A program made the position numbers and the translations under genes. A stretch of DNA of 64,000 nt from assembly GCF_900215145.1 (NCBI RefSeq), contig NZ_OBDO01000008.1:124001-188000 (forward strand). The letters run 5' to 3'. Every line of letters begins with the position of its first letter. The first letter of the stretch is position 1. Positions 42,575 to 52,158 of the stretch are shown here, one piece after another. The stretch is from Geodermatophilus sabuli (GTDB lineage Bacteria > Actinomycetota > Actinomycetes > Mycobacteriales > Geodermatophilaceae). The notes under the pieces are model-generated. The model had not been told where the DNA came from. It did no database searches and saw only the letters and a program-made list of their open reading frames with translations.

Positions 42575-44086
42575 ATGTCGCTCGCGCAGCCACTGGACGC
42601 CGACCCCGCGCCGCCCGCCCCGACGTTCGAGTCGACCGACCCCGCCACGGGTGCGGTCGTCGACGTCTTCCCCGTCCACGACGTCGCCGCGGTGGGCGCC
42701 GCGGTAGAGCGGGCCCGCACGGCCGCCGCGCGGTGGGCCGCCCTCGGCTTCGACGGCCGCCGGCGACGGCTGGCCGCCTACCGCGGCCACCTGGCCCGGA
42801 GGATGCACGAGCTGGCCGACCTGGTGCACCGGGAGAACGGCAAGCCGCGCGCCGACGCCCTCCTCGAGATCACCCTCGCCGTCGACCACCTGGCCTGGGC
42901 CGGCGCGCACGCGCGGAAGGTGCTCGGGCCGCGCCGGGTCAGCCCCGGTCTGCTGGCGGCCAACCACGCCGCCTCGGTGGAGTACCAGCCGGTCGGGGTG
43001 GTCGGGGTCATCGGCCCGTGGAACTACCCGGTGTTCACCCCGATGGGCTCGATCGCCTACGCGCTGGCCGCCGGCAACGCGGTCGTCTTCAAGCCGTCGG
43101 AGCACACCCCCGCCGTCGGGTCCTGGCTGGCCGCCGCGTGGCGGGCGGCCGTCCCGGACGTCGCCGACGTCGTGCAGGTGGTCACGGGGTTCGGCGAGAC
43201 CGGGGCCGCGCTGTGCCGGGCCGGGGTCGGCAAGCTCGCCTTCACCGGCTCCGCGCCCACCGGCCGCAGGGTCATGGCCGCCTGCGCCGAGACCCTCACC
43301 CCGGTGCTCATGGAGCTCGGCGGCAAGGACGCGATGATCGTCGACGACGACGCCGACGTGGCCGCCGCCGCGGACGCCGCCGTGTGGGGCGCGATGAGCA
43401 ACGCCGGGCAGACCTGCATCGGCATCGAGCGGGTCTACGCCACCGAGCGCGTGTACGACGCGTTCGTCGCCCAGGTGGAGGCGCAGGTGCGGGACCTGCG
43501 CCCGGGCTCGGACGACGCCGCCGCCTACGGGCCGATGACCATGCCCACCCAGGCCGACGTGGTGCGGCGGCACGTGGCCGACGCCGTCGCCGCGGGCGGA
43601 CGGGTGCTCACCGGCGGGACCGTGGACGGCCGGTACGTCACACCGACCGTCCTGCTCGACGTCCCCGAGACCTCCGCCGCGGTGTGCGAGGAGACCTTCG
43701 GACCCACGATCACCATCACCCGCGTGCGCGACGCCGAGGAGGCGCTGGAGCGCACCAACGCCAACGCCCACGGCCTGGCCGGCGCGGTGTTCTCCCGGTC
43801 GAGGGCGCGCGCCATGGACCTCGCCCGCCGGATGCGCACCGGGATGACGTCGGTGAACTCGGTGCTCACCTTCGCCTCGGTGCCGGCGCTGCCCTTCGGC
43901 GGCGTGGGCGAGAGCGGCTTCGGCCGCATCCACGGCGCGGACGGGCTCAAGGAGTTCACCCGGGCCAAGGCGATCACCCGCCAGCGCCTGCCGTTGCCGG
44001 TGGACCTGATGAGCTTCCGGCGGCCGGCCGCCGCCGCGGACACCCTGGCGCGGGTCATGGGACTGGTCCACGGTCGCCACCGGTGA
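42575..44086 (+). CDS. Aldehyde dehydrogenase
   Basis: 503 residues. The catalytic nucleophile Cys281 lies in NAGQTCIG and the general base Glu247 in MELGGKD; the NAD site includes GPWNYPVF and FTGSAPTG. A C-terminal hydrophobic/basic piece past residue 470 resembles fatty- or coniferyl-aldehyde dehydrogenases. It oxidises an aldehyde to an acid with NAD(P). It starts 120 bases from the divergent mcrB and is followed, on the same strand, by a SnoaL-like gene. No specific aldehyde can be named. Confidence 0.93.
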   Translation: MSLAQPLDADPAPPAPTFESTDPATGAVVDVFPVHDVAAVGAAVERARTAAARWAALGFDGRRRRLAAYRGHLARRMHELADLVHRENGKPRADALLEITLAVDHLAWAGAHARKVLGPRRVSPGLLAANHAASVEYQPVGVVGVIGPWNYPVFTPMGSIAYALAAGNAVVFKPSEHTPAVGSWLAAAWRAAVPDVADVVQVVTGFGETGAALCRAGVGKLAFTGSAPTGRRVMAACAETLTPVLMELGGKDAMIVDDDADVAAAADAAVWGAMSNAGQTCIGIERVYATERVYDAFVAQVEAQVRDLRPGSDDAAAYGPMTMPTQADVVRRHVADAVAAGGRVLTGGTVDGRYVTPTVLLDVPETSAAVCEETFGPTITITRVRDAEEALERTNANAHGLAGAVFSRSRARAMDLARRMRTGMTSVNSVLTFASVPALPFGGVGESGFGRIHGADGLKEFTRAKAITRQRLPLPVDLMSFRRPAAAADTLARVMGLVHGRHR

Positions 44087-44247
44087 GTGAACTCGTCGAC
44101 GTCGTGGGCGCGGCTGACCGGCGACCCGAGGCCGGCCGGCGCCACCTGACCTCCGGCTCGAGAGCCGGGCAGTGGAAGGGCTGTGCGCCGCCAGGCCCGC
44201 GGAGGATGCTCGGCGCCCCCGACGGGGAACCGCGACGAGGAGGAACC

Positions 44248-44592
44248 ATGGCCCGCACCCCACAGGAGATCTTCCAGAGCCACGTGACCGCGATCGGTGC
44301 CGGCGACGTCGACGCGGTCGTCGCCGACTACGCCGAGGACGCCGTGCTCATCACCCCGGACGGCGTGACCCGTGGCCGGGACGGCATCCGTCAGGTCTTC
44401 ACCTCCCTGCTCGGCGACCTGCCCGACGCGCAGTGGACGGCGCCCACCCAGGTCTACGAGGGTGACGTCCTGTTCGTCGAGTGGACGGCGGTCGCCGAGA
44501 AGGCCCGCGCCGAGGGTGTGGACACCTTCGTCTTCAGCGGGAACTCGATCCGGGTGCAGACCGTGCGCCTCACCCTCGAACGAACCCCCTGA
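44248..44592 (+). CDS. SnoaL-like/NTF2-fold small protein
   Basis: 114 residues from ATG 44248, with GAGGAGG directly upstream. Compact NTF2-like fold: EIFQSHVTAIGAGDVDAVVADYAEDAVLITPDG, then RGRDGIRQVFTSLL. This is the steroid-isomerase-like/SnoaL group, used in many unrelated reactions or as ligand-binding proteins. It is 161 bases after the aldehyde dehydrogenase on the same strand; functional connection unproven. Confidence 0.85.
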   Translation: MARTPQEIFQSHVTAIGAGDVDAVVADYAEDAVLITPDGVTRGRDGIRQVFTSLLGDLPDAQWTAPTQVYEGDVLFVEWTAVAEKARAEGVDTFVFSGNSIRVQTVRLTLERTP

Positions 44593-44645
44593 CGGCGCCC
44601 GCCGGGGTCAGGAGACTTGATCATCGCGCGGCCGGAAGGGTGGCC

Positions 44646-45992
44646 TCAGCCGTGCGCCTGACCGGCCGCGGCCTGCGTCGGCGACGGCGGCAGCCCGACG
44701 TCCTCACCGTCCGGCGCCGGGCGGGCGCGGCGGATCGAGATCGACAGGACCGCGGCCAGCAGGCACAGCGCCCCGGCAGCGAACCAGGCCAGGTCGTAGG
44801 AGCCGGTCACGTCCCGGATCACGCCACCGCCATACGCGGCGAACGCCGACCCGACCTGGTGGGAGGCGAACACCCAGCCGAACACCACCGGCGCACGTGC
44901 TCCGAAGTGCTCGCGGCACAGCGCCAGCGTCGGCGGCACGGTCGCCACCCAGTCCAGGCCGTAGAACACGATGAAGGCGATCATGCTGACGTGCAGGTCC
45001 GGCCCGAAGAGGGGCGGCAGCAGGAACAGCGAGAAGCCACGCAGCCCGTAGTAGGCCAGCAGCAGCACCCGCGGGTCGACGCGGTCGGTGAGCCAGCCGG
45101 AGAACACCGTCCCGGCGATGTCGAAGACGCCGACGACGGCCAGCAGCCCGGCCGCGGTCGTCACCGGCATGCCGTGGTCGTGGGCGGCGGGGATGAAGTG
45201 CGGCTGCACCAGCCCGTTGGTCGACAGCCCGCAGATGAAGAACCCGCCGGCGAGCAGCCAGAACGGCCGCGAGCGCACCGCCTCGGTCAGGCCGCGCACC
45301 GCCGTGCGCGCCGCGCCGGTCCGCACCGGCGGCACCTCGTCGGCCGGCGTCCCGCCGTAGGGCGCGACGCCGAGGTCGCTCGGCCGGTCGCGCAGCAGCC
45401 ACACCACCAGGGGGACGACGGCGAGCGCGGCGGCCGTGGTCCCCAGGGACGCCGAGCGCCAGCCCCAGTTCTGGTCCGCCCAGGCCACCAGCGGCAGGAA
45501 CACCAGCTGACCGGTCGCGCCGCCGGCGGTGAGGATCCCGGACACCAGCCCGCGGCGGGCGACGAACCAGCGGCCGGTCACCGTCGCGACCAGGGACAGC
45601 GCCATCGAGCCGGTGCCCAGGCCCACGAGGAAGCCCCACAGCAGGACCAGCTGCCAGCTCGCCGTCATGAACACCGTCAGGCCGCTGCCGGTGGCGGTCA
45701 GCAGCAGCGCCCCCACCACCACCCGGCGGATGCCGAACCGCTCCATCAGCGCCGCGGCGAACGGGGCGGTCAGCCCGTACAGCGCCATGTTCACCGCGAC
45801 CGCGGCCGAGATGGTCGACACCGACCAGCCGAACTCCGCGCGCAGCGGGTCGATGAGCACGCCCGGCACCGCCCGGAACGCCGCGGCGCCGACCAGCGCC
45901 AAGAAGGTCACGGCGGCGACCCACCACGCGGGGTGGATGCGGTAGCGGGTGGCGGCGCGGGAAGGGTCGGTCGTCGTCACGGTGACGAGCAT
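44646..45992 (-). CDS. MFS transporter (monocarboxylate/oxalate-formate type)
   Basis: 448 residues from ATG 45992; GTG 45980 is an alternative. About twelve hydrophobic segments; the pattern NMALYGLTAPFAAALMERFGIRR after helix 2 and the WGFLVGLGTGSM segment fit MFS carriers of the monocarboxylate-porter/oxalate-formate antiporter group. The C-terminal tail is Pro/Ser/Ala-rich. It is divergent from a GlxA-type AraC regulator whose start is only about 42 bases away, so the regulator very likely controls it. Substrate unknown. Confidence 0.9.
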   Translation of the reverse strand: MLVTVTTTDPSRAATRYRIHPAWWVAAVTFLALVGAAAFRAVPGVLIDPLRAEFGWSVSTISAAVAVNMALYGLTAPFAAALMERFGIRRVVVGALLLTATGSGLTVFMTASWQLVLLWGFLVGLGTGSMALSLVATVTGRWFVARRGLVSGILTAGGATGQLVFLPLVAWADQNWGWRSASLGTTAAALAVVPLVVWLLRDRPSDLGVAPYGGTPADEVPPVRTGAARTAVRGLTEAVRSRPFWLLAGGFFICGLSTNGLVQPHFIPAAHDHGMPVTTAAGLLAVVGVFDIAGTVFSGWLTDRVDPRVLLLAYYGLRGFSLFLLPPLFGPDLHVSMIAFIVFYGLDWVATVPPTLALCREHFGARAPVVFGWVFASHQVGSAFAAYGGGVIRDVTGSYDLAWFAAGALCLLAAVLSISIRRARPAPDGEDVGLPPSPTQAAAGQAHG

Positions 45993-46034
45993 GACCGACG
46001 GCCGCGCACGGTCGACAGTGGCCCGGAGGCCAAC

Positions 46035-47123
46035 ATGTGCAACGATCCGGCCATGACAGGTGGCCCGGGTCCGGCGATCACCAGTGGCCCGGGTCCGGCC
46101 AGCACCAGTGGCCCGGGTCCGGCCAGCACGACGCCGGGCCCGCGTCACGAGGTCGCCGTCCTCGCCCTGCCGAACACCATCGCCTTCGAGCTGGGCCTGC
46201 CCCACCGGCTGCTCGAGTCCGCCGTCGACGCCGACGACCACCGCTTCTACCGCGTGCGGGTGGCCACCCTCGACGGCGGCCCCGTGCGCACCTCGGCCGG
46301 CTTCGACGTCCTGCCGCAGCACGACGTCTCACTCCTGGCCGAGGCCGGCACCGTCGTCGTCCCCGGCGTGTACGGCGGGCCGGCGATGACCGACGGGACA
46401 CTGCCGGCCGAACTCGCCGAGGCGTTGCGGGCGGCCGCCGGGCACGCCCGGCTGCTGTCGATCTGCACCGGCGCCTTCGTCCTGGCCGCCGCCGGGCTGC
46501 TCGACGACCGGCCGGCCACCACGCACTGGATGCACGCCCCGGCGTTCCGGCGCCTCTTCCCCGCCGTGCGCCTGGACCCCGGCGTGCTCTTCGTCGACGA
46601 CGGCGACGTGCTCACCTCCGCCGGCAACGCGGCCGGCATCGACCTGCTGCTGCACCTGGTCCGCCGCGACCACGGCAGCGAGGTGGCCAACCGGGCCGCC
46701 CGGCGCAACGTCGTCGCCCCGTGGCGGGAGGGCGGCCAGTCGCAGTTCGTCGAGCGCGCGCTGCCGGAGACCGGCGAGAGCGGCACCGCGGCGACCCGCG
46801 CCTGGGCCGCCGACCGGCTGGCCACCCCGCTCACCCTCGCCGACCTCGCCGCGCACGCGCGGATGAGCGTGCGCACCTTCACCCGCAGGTTCCGCGAGGA
46901 GACCGGACTGTCACCGCTGCGCTGGCTGGCCGGGCAGCGGCTGGCCCTGGCCCGGCAGCTGCTCGAGTCGACCGACGCCCCCATCGACCGGGTCGCCGTC
47001 GACGCCGGGTTCGGCACCCCGGCCTCGCTGCGGCAGCACCTGCGGGCCAGCATCGGCGTCGCCCCCGGCACCTACCGGCGCGCCTACCGCGGCAACGGTG
47101 TGACCGGACACTCCCAGGGGTGA
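46035..47123 (+). CDS. GlxA-type AraC-family transcriptional regulator
   Basis: 362 residues from ATG 46035, which has GGAGG five to six bases upstream; ATG 46053 is in frame but lacks one. After a 35-residue N-terminal stretch of (S/G)GPGPAxT repeats comes a DJ-1/PfpI-like domain (EVAVLALPNTIAFELGLPH; ICTGAFVLAAAG). A C-terminal double helix-turn-helix follows: LADLAAHARMSVRTFTRRF, then IDRVAVDAGFGTPASLRQHL. Family members sense small metabolites (e.g. carnitine, betaine, arginine-derived). Divergent from the MFS transporter gene, it probably regulates it. Confidence 0.9.
   Translation: MCNDPAMTGGPGPAITSGPGPASTSGPGPASTTPGPRHEVAVLALPNTIAFELGLPHRLLESAVDADDHRFYRVRVATLDGGPVRTSAGFDVLPQHDVSLLAEAGTVVVPGVYGGPAMTDGTLPAELAEALRAAAGHARLLSICTGAFVLAAAGLLDDRPATTHWMHAPAFRRLFPAVRLDPGVLFVDDGDVLTSAGNAAGIDLLLHLVRRDHGSEVANRAARRNVVAPWREGGQSQFVERALPETGESGTAATRAWAADRLATPLTLADLAAHARMSVRTFTRRFREETGLSPLRWLAGQRLALARQLLESTDAPIDRVAVDAGFGTPASLRQHLRASIGVAPGTYRRAYRGNGVTGHSQG
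46059..46130. repeat. Three 24-bp tandem repeats at the regulator N-terminus
   Basis: Copies at 46059-46082, 46083-46106 and 46107-46130 encode GGPGPAIT, SGPGPAST, SGPGPAST. They start right behind the start codon of the AraC-type gene and next to the shared promoter with the MFS gene. Confidence 0.85.
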
Positions 47124-47347
47124 GGGCACAAACACCGTCCGCGTCTGGTTGAGTACGACGTACCGGCGCCGCCCTCCGCTCATCCGGAGCTGCAGGACTC
47201 GACGTCGGGCCGAGGCTGCGCCACCCAGGCGCGCCCGGTTGTCCGACGTCCCGCTGACGACGTGAGCCCGCCCTGCCTGCGCAGGTGCGCCGGAGCTCGC
47301 GGTCGCCGGGTCGCGCGGAGAGCCACACCGAGCGTCAGGACACCCAG

Positions 47348-48949
47348 ATGACCTCGCACGACCCCGCCACGCCCACCGCCGACACCGCCGCACCGCGCTC
47401 CCGCCGCCGCGGCAGCCGCGGCCGGGGCCGCCCGGCCGGCGCGCAGCCGGCCGGTGCGCGAACCCGCCCCCAGCCGGACCCGGTGCCCGCCGCCGTCGTC
47501 CCCGCCGGGGACGACGCCACCGTGCTCCCCACCGACACCACCTTCGCCGAGCTCGGCGTGCCCGCCCCGCTGGTCGAGGTGCTCACCGCCAGCGGCATCA
47601 CCGCCCCCTTCCCGATCCAGGTGGCGACGCTGCCGGACACCCTCGCCGGGCGCGACGTCCTGGGCCGGGGCCGCACCGGCTCGGGCAAGACCCTGGCCTT
47701 CAGCCTCCCGCTGGTCGCCCGGTTGGCCGCCTCCAGCAGCAAGCGGCAGCCCAGGCGGCCGCGGGCGCTCGTCCTCGTGCCGACCCGCGAGCTGGCCAAC
47801 CAGGTCGCCGCCGTCGTCGACCCGCTGGCCCGCGCCCTGGGCATGAAGGCGACGACGGTCTTCGGTGGCGTCGGCCAGAACCCGCAGGTACAGGCACTGG
47901 CCGGTGGCATCGACGTGCTCATCGCCTGCCCCGGCCGGCTCGAGGACCTCATCGGCCAGGGCCACGCCGACCTCGGGGCCGTCGAGGTCACCATCCTCGA
48001 CGAGGCCGACCACATGGCCGACCTCGGCTTCCTCCCCGGCGTCAAGCGCCTGCTGGACCGCACCCCGAAGGTCGGCCAGCGGCTGCTGTTCTCCGCCACC
48101 CTGGACAACGGCGTCGACGTCCTGGTCAAGCGCTACCTGTCCAACCCGACGACGCACTCGGTGGACCCCGCCGTCGCGCCGGTGTCGACGATGACCCACC
48201 ACGTGTTCCGGGTGGACGCGGCCGACAAGGCGCAGGTCGTCAAGGAGCTGGCCTCCGGCCTGGGCCGCAGCGTGCTGTTCACCCGCACCAAGCACCAGGC
48301 CAAGAAGCTGGCCAAGCAGCTCACCGCGGCCGGCGTGCCCGCCGTCGACCTGCACGGCAACCTCAGCCAGAACGCCCGCGAGCGCAACCTCGAGGCCTTC
48401 AGCAGCGGGGAGACCCGGGTGCTGTGCGCGACCGACATCGCCGCGCGCGGCATCCACGTCGACGACGTCTCGCTGGTCGTGCACGTCGACCCGCCGGCCG
48501 AGCACAAGGCCTACCTGCACCGCTCCGGCCGCACCGCGCGTGCGGGGGCCGGGGGCACGGTCGTCACCATCGCCACGCCCGACCAGGCCGGCGAGGTGCG
48601 CACGCTGGCCCGCCAGGCCGGGATCACCCCCGAGGTGTCGGCCATCAAGCCGGGAGCGCGCGAGGTCGTGGCGCTGACCGGGCCGGCCGCCCCCTACGTC
48701 GAGCCCGCCCCCGCGCCGGCTCCGCAGCCTCAGGGTCAGGGCGGTGGCCGACGTCGCCGGGGCGGCGGGAGCGCCGGTGCCGCGAGCACCGGGGTGCGCA
48801 TCACGACCTCGGGTGCGGCGTCCACCGGGAGCCGCGGCGGCTCCGGCCGCCCGGCCGGCCCGGCGCGCACCCGCGCCGAGCTCGCTGCCCGCGCCGGGTC
48901 GCACTCGGCCGCCGGCTTCAGCGGCCGCGGCCGCCGCGGCGGGCGCTGA
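47348..48949 (+). CDS. DEAD-box RNA helicase (RhlE-like)
   Basis: 533 residues from ATG 47348; the frame is open upstream but the N-terminal extension has no family look. The protein starts with an Arg/Pro-rich disordered stretch. The helicase core shows TFAELGVPAPLVEVL (Q motif region), GRTGSGKT (Walker A), PTRELANQ, LDEADHMADLGF (DEAD), FSATL, and HRSGRTARAG (motif VI). The tail is Arg/Gly-rich (GRGRRGGR ending), usual for RNA binding. Role: unwinding structured RNA, for example in ribosome assembly or cold response. A 224-base leader separates it from the AraC gene. Confidence 0.93.
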   Translation: MTSHDPATPTADTAAPRSRRRGSRGRGRPAGAQPAGARTRPQPDPVPAAVVPAGDDATVLPTDTTFAELGVPAPLVEVLTASGITAPFPIQVATLPDTLAGRDVLGRGRTGSGKTLAFSLPLVARLAASSSKRQPRRPRALVLVPTRELANQVAAVVDPLARALGMKATTVFGGVGQNPQVQALAGGIDVLIACPGRLEDLIGQGHADLGAVEVTILDEADHMADLGFLPGVKRLLDRTPKVGQRLLFSATLDNGVDVLVKRYLSNPTTHSVDPAVAPVSTMTHHVFRVDAADKAQVVKELASGLGRSVLFTRTKHQAKKLAKQLTAAGVPAVDLHGNLSQNARERNLEAFSSGETRVLCATDIAARGIHVDDVSLVVHVDPPAEHKAYLHRSGRTARAGAGGTVVTIATPDQAGEVRTLARQAGITPEVSAIKPGAREVVALTGPAAPYVEPAPAPAPQPQGQGGGRRRRGGGSAGAASTGVRITTSGAASTGSRGGSGRPAGPARTRAELAARAGSHSAAGFSGRGRRGGR

Positions 48950-48956
48950 CGCGTTC

Positions 48957-48991
48957 CCTCGGGGGCGGCCCGGAACGGCCGGGCCCCGAGG
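48957..48991 (+). terminator. Terminator hairpin after the helicase gene
   Basis: Outer arms cctcgggg and ccccgagg and inner arms cccgg and ccggg form a stem with a small bulge seven bases after the helicase stop. Confidence 0.55.
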
Positions 48992-49059
48992 TGGTGGGGA
49001 CGGCGGAGGTCGGCCACAGTGGAGCCGATCCCCGTCCGCCCTGATCAGCGAGGTGCACC

Positions 49060-49560
49060 ATGCGTCTGCCCATCACCCTGTCCGAGATCGGCCCTCGCCT
49101 CTCGGCCGGCGCCTTCATCCTCAACAGCGGCCTGGGCAAGCGCGGTGCCGACGAGGGGACCGCGGCCGGCCTGCACGGGTTCGCGTCGGGCACCTACCCG
49201 TTCCTGAAGAACATCCCCCCGCAGCAGTTCGCCACGGGGCTCGCCTACAGCGAGATCGCGATCGGGGGCCTGCTGCTGGCGCCGTTCGTGCCCACGGCGG
49301 TCGCCGGTGCCGCGCTCACCGCGTTCTCCGGTGGCCTGCTGGGGCTCTACCTGAACACACCGGGCATGCGGAAGCCCGGTAGCCTGGCCCCCACCCAGGA
49401 GGGCCTGGCCGTCGCCAAGGACGTCTGGCTGCTCGGCATCGGCGTCGGCCTGCTGACCCGCGGCACGATCGACCGGGAACCGCGCCGCGTGCGCAAGGCC
49501 GCCAAGACGCTGTCCAGGGCCAACAGGAAGGCCACCAGGGCCGCACGTCGCGCCGAGTGA
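49060..49560 (+). CDS. DoxX-like membrane protein
   Basis: 166 residues. Three to four hydrophobic stretches (about 10-25, 55-75, 78-98, 118-135) and the opening RLPITLSEIGPRLSAGAFILNSGLGK fit DoxX-like small membrane proteins. The C-terminal 35 residues are strongly basic. A GAGGTG ribosome binding site precedes the ATG. DoxX proteins are linked to redox or stress membrane complexes, but the function here is unknown. A perfect hairpin lies between it and the convergent regulator gene. Confidence 0.7.
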   Translation: MRLPITLSEIGPRLSAGAFILNSGLGKRGADEGTAAGLHGFASGTYPFLKNIPPQQFATGLAYSEIAIGGLLLAPFVPTAVAGAALTAFSGGLLGLYLNTPGMRKPGSLAPTQEGLAVAKDVWLLGIGVGLLTRGTIDREPRRVRKAAKTLSRANRKATRAARRAE

Positions 49561-49566
49561 CCCTGC

Positions 49567-49596
49567 GCGGGGGCGGCGGACGCCGGCCGCCCCCGC
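49567..49596. terminator. Bidirectional terminator
   Basis: Arms gcgggggcggc and gccgcccccgc (49567-49577 and 49586-49596) pair perfectly between the convergent DoxX-like and winged-helix genes. Confidence 0.6.
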
Positions 49597-49599
49597 CGG

Positions 49600-50130
49600 T
49601 CACCCGGGCAGGAACACCTGGCTGACGATCCGGCGACGCCGCGCGCCGTCGGGCTCCAGTCCCACGCGCGCGGCGAGGACGGCGCGCAGGTCGGCGACCA
49701 GCTGCCCGAACTCCTCGTCACTCAGCCACAGCGCCACCTGCCGGTAGCCGACCCCGTCGGCGGCCAGGTCGAGCGGCCGGCTCCCCGCCCCGCCGGTATA
49801 CCGGTCGAAGTCGGCCAGCAGCGCCGCCACGAAGGTCGCGAACGCGCGGCGGTGGTCCTCCGGGGTCATCCGCGCGGCCGCCTCGGCGTCCACGGAGACC
49901 GCCTCGGTCACCAGCCGGTAGCTGCGCTCCGCGGCGCCGCGCACCTTCCGCTCTCCCACCACCTCCAGGACGCCGGCGTCGGCGAGCACGCCCACATGTC
50001 GGTACAGCGTCGCCGCGGGGACGTCCGGCAGCAGCCCGCGCACCTCGCTCGTGGTCAGGGTGCGGTCACCGAGGAACGCCTGGACGACGCGCAGCCGCAC
50101 GGGGTGGAGAAGGAGGTCCGCGGTCGGCAT
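49600..50130 (-). CDS. Winged-helix transcriptional regulator (ArsR/HTH_20-like)
   Basis: 176 residues from ATG 50130. The N-terminal winged helix is clear: LLHPVRLRVVQAFLGDRTLTTSEV, then VPAATLYRHVGVLADAGVLEVV. The rest is helical and contains RAFATFVAALLADFDRYT and WLSDEEFGQLVADLRAVL, a layout common in ArsR-like regulators with a C-terminal dimer/ligand region. It is divergent, across 54 bases, from a small unknown gene and an alpha/beta hydrolase, which it probably controls. Confidence 0.85.
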   Translation of the reverse strand: MPTADLLLHPVRLRVVQAFLGDRTLTTSEVRGLLPDVPAATLYRHVGVLADAGVLEVVGERKVRGAAERSYRLVTEAVSVDAEAAARMTPEDHRRAFATFVAALLADFDRYTGGAGSRPLDLAADGVGYRQVALWLSDEEFGQLVADLRAVLAARVGLEPDGARRRRIVSQVFLPG

Positions 50131-50149
50131 GGGCTCACCGTTCTCATGT

Positions 50150-50178
50150 TTGACATTGGTCTCGCCGTTGATAACGAT
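50150..50178 (+). promoter_or_regulatory. Candidate sigma-A-type promoter for the unknown-hydrolase pair
   Basis: ttgaca at 50150-50155 is a consensus -35 element; taacgat about 16 bases later (50172-50178) is a possible -10, and the ATG follows at 50185, giving a very short leader. The A/T-rich 50141-50180 stretch is also the divergent promoter region of the winged-helix regulator. Confidence 0.45.
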
Positions 50179-50184
50179 AGCCCC

Positions 50185-50532
50185 ATGGCAACCGTGACGA
50201 CGTCTCCGCAGACCTTCACCCTCACCCTCACCCGCGGCGAGAAGCTCCTCGGCCTGCTCCGCGACCTCGACGTGCCCCGCTCCGCCGTCGAGTCGGTGGA
50301 CGTCGTGCCCGACGGGCTGACCGCCGTCCGCGGCATCCGTGCCCCCGGCCTCGGCCTCCCCGGTGTCCGCGCGATCGGCACGTGGCGGCGGCGGGGCGAG
50401 AAGTCGATGGTGTCCGTGCGCCGCGGCCAGCCGGCCGTGCGGGTGCGACTGACCGGGCAGCGGTTCGACACGCTGCTGGTCGGAGCCGACGACGCCGCCA
50501 CGCTCGCCGACGCGCTCACCGCAGGGCGCTGA
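50185..50532 (+). CDS. Hypothetical protein, 115 residues
   Basis: Starts at ATG 50185, just behind a candidate promoter. The sequence begins with Thr-rich strands (TFTLTLTRGEKLLGLLRDL) and continues with beta-rich segments, including GTWRRRGEKSMVSVRRGQ and AVRVRLTGQRFDTLLVG. It resembles small all-beta proteins related to bacterial PH-like domains, but no family can be asserted. It is two bases upstream of the hydrolase start, so the two are co-translated. Soluble, no signal peptide. Confidence 0.7.
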   Translation: MATVTTSPQTFTLTLTRGEKLLGLLRDLDVPRSAVESVDVVPDGLTAVRGIRAPGLGLPGVRAIGTWRRRGEKSMVSVRRGQPAVRVRLTGQRFDTLLVGADDAATLADALTAGR

Positions 50533-50534
50533 CC

Positions 50535-51497
<963 letters not shown>

Positions 51498-51588
51498 GAG
51501 AGTTCCCGCAGGTCCTTCAAAGTTGCAGCATCTCCGGCACAGCGGTCCCCGCCGAAGGAGCGGGGCCACCGGCCCCGAGGAGACCACC

Positions 51589-52059
51589 GTGCCCCTGATG
51601 ACCGGCTCCGGCCGTCGCGCCGCCACCCTCGTGCTCGCCGTCGGCCTCGGACTCACCGCCTGCGGCGGGGACGACGGCGGCACCGAGACCCCGACCGCGA
51701 CCGACAGCACGAGCAGCAGCGCCGCCGACACCGGCTCCAGCGCCCCCGCCTCGCCGGGGTCCTCGGCACCGGCTGAGACCGAGGCGGTGACGGTGACCGC
51801 GGTCGACTTCGACTTCGAGCTGTCGGAGGACTCCTACTCCGCCGGCACGTACACCTTCGAGGTGACCAACACCGGCACCATGCCGCACGACTTCATCGTC
51901 GAGCGGGACGGCGCGGACGTCGCCGGCACGCAGGTCCTCGAGCCGGGCGCCTCGGAGACCATCGAGGTGACCCTGGAGGAGGGCGACTACTCCTTCTACT
52001 GCGGCGTCGGCCAGCACCGGGCCAACGGCATGGAGACGGCGGTGACGGTCACCGCCTGA
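51589..52059 (+). CDS. Blue-copper (cupredoxin) lipoprotein
   Basis: 156 residues from GTG 51589, chosen for GAGGAG six bases upstream; ATG 51598 is in frame. A signal sequence ends in the lipobox LGLTACGG with Cys25. A Thr/Ser/Ala/Pro-rich linker follows, then a plastocyanin-like domain. All four type 1 copper ligands can be placed: His100 (MPHDF), Cys138 (YCGVGQH), His143 and Met148. It is an outer-face electron carrier anchored to the membrane; partners are not encoded nearby. It has its own terminator. Confidence 0.88.
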   Translation: MPLMTGSGRRAATLVLAVGLGLTACGGDDGGTETPTATDSTSSSAADTGSSAPASPGSSAPAETEAVTVTAVDFDFELSEDSYSAGTYTFEVTNTGTMPHDFIVERDGADVAGTQVLEPGASETIEVTLEEGDYSFYCGVGQHRANGMETAVTVTA

Positions 52060-52066
52060 CAGACCG

Positions 52067-52103
52067 CCTCCGGCCCGGCCGCCCCCGTCGGCCGGGCCGG
52101 AGG
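52067..52103 (+). terminator. Terminator of the cupredoxin gene
   Basis: Perfect 15-bp stem, arms cctccggcccggccg and cggccgggccggagg, loop of seven bases, beginning seven bases after the stop codon. Confidence 0.75.
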
Positions 52104-52158
52104 TCAGGGTCCGGGGACGGACGGCGGTTCCCCCGCTCGCCGTCCGTCTCCCGGACGT

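Noticed and set aside
42455-44263. N-terminal extension of mcrB through the aldehyde dehydrogenase region
   Set aside because: The extension has antisense-type composition, while GTG 42454 has a good Shine-Dalgarno and the plus strand encodes a complete aldehyde dehydrogenase.
47124-47347. Riboswitch or structured leader before the helicase gene
   Set aside because: The 224-base gap shows no recognisable riboswitch core; only ordinary GC-rich sequence with one A/T-rich patch near 47127-47165.
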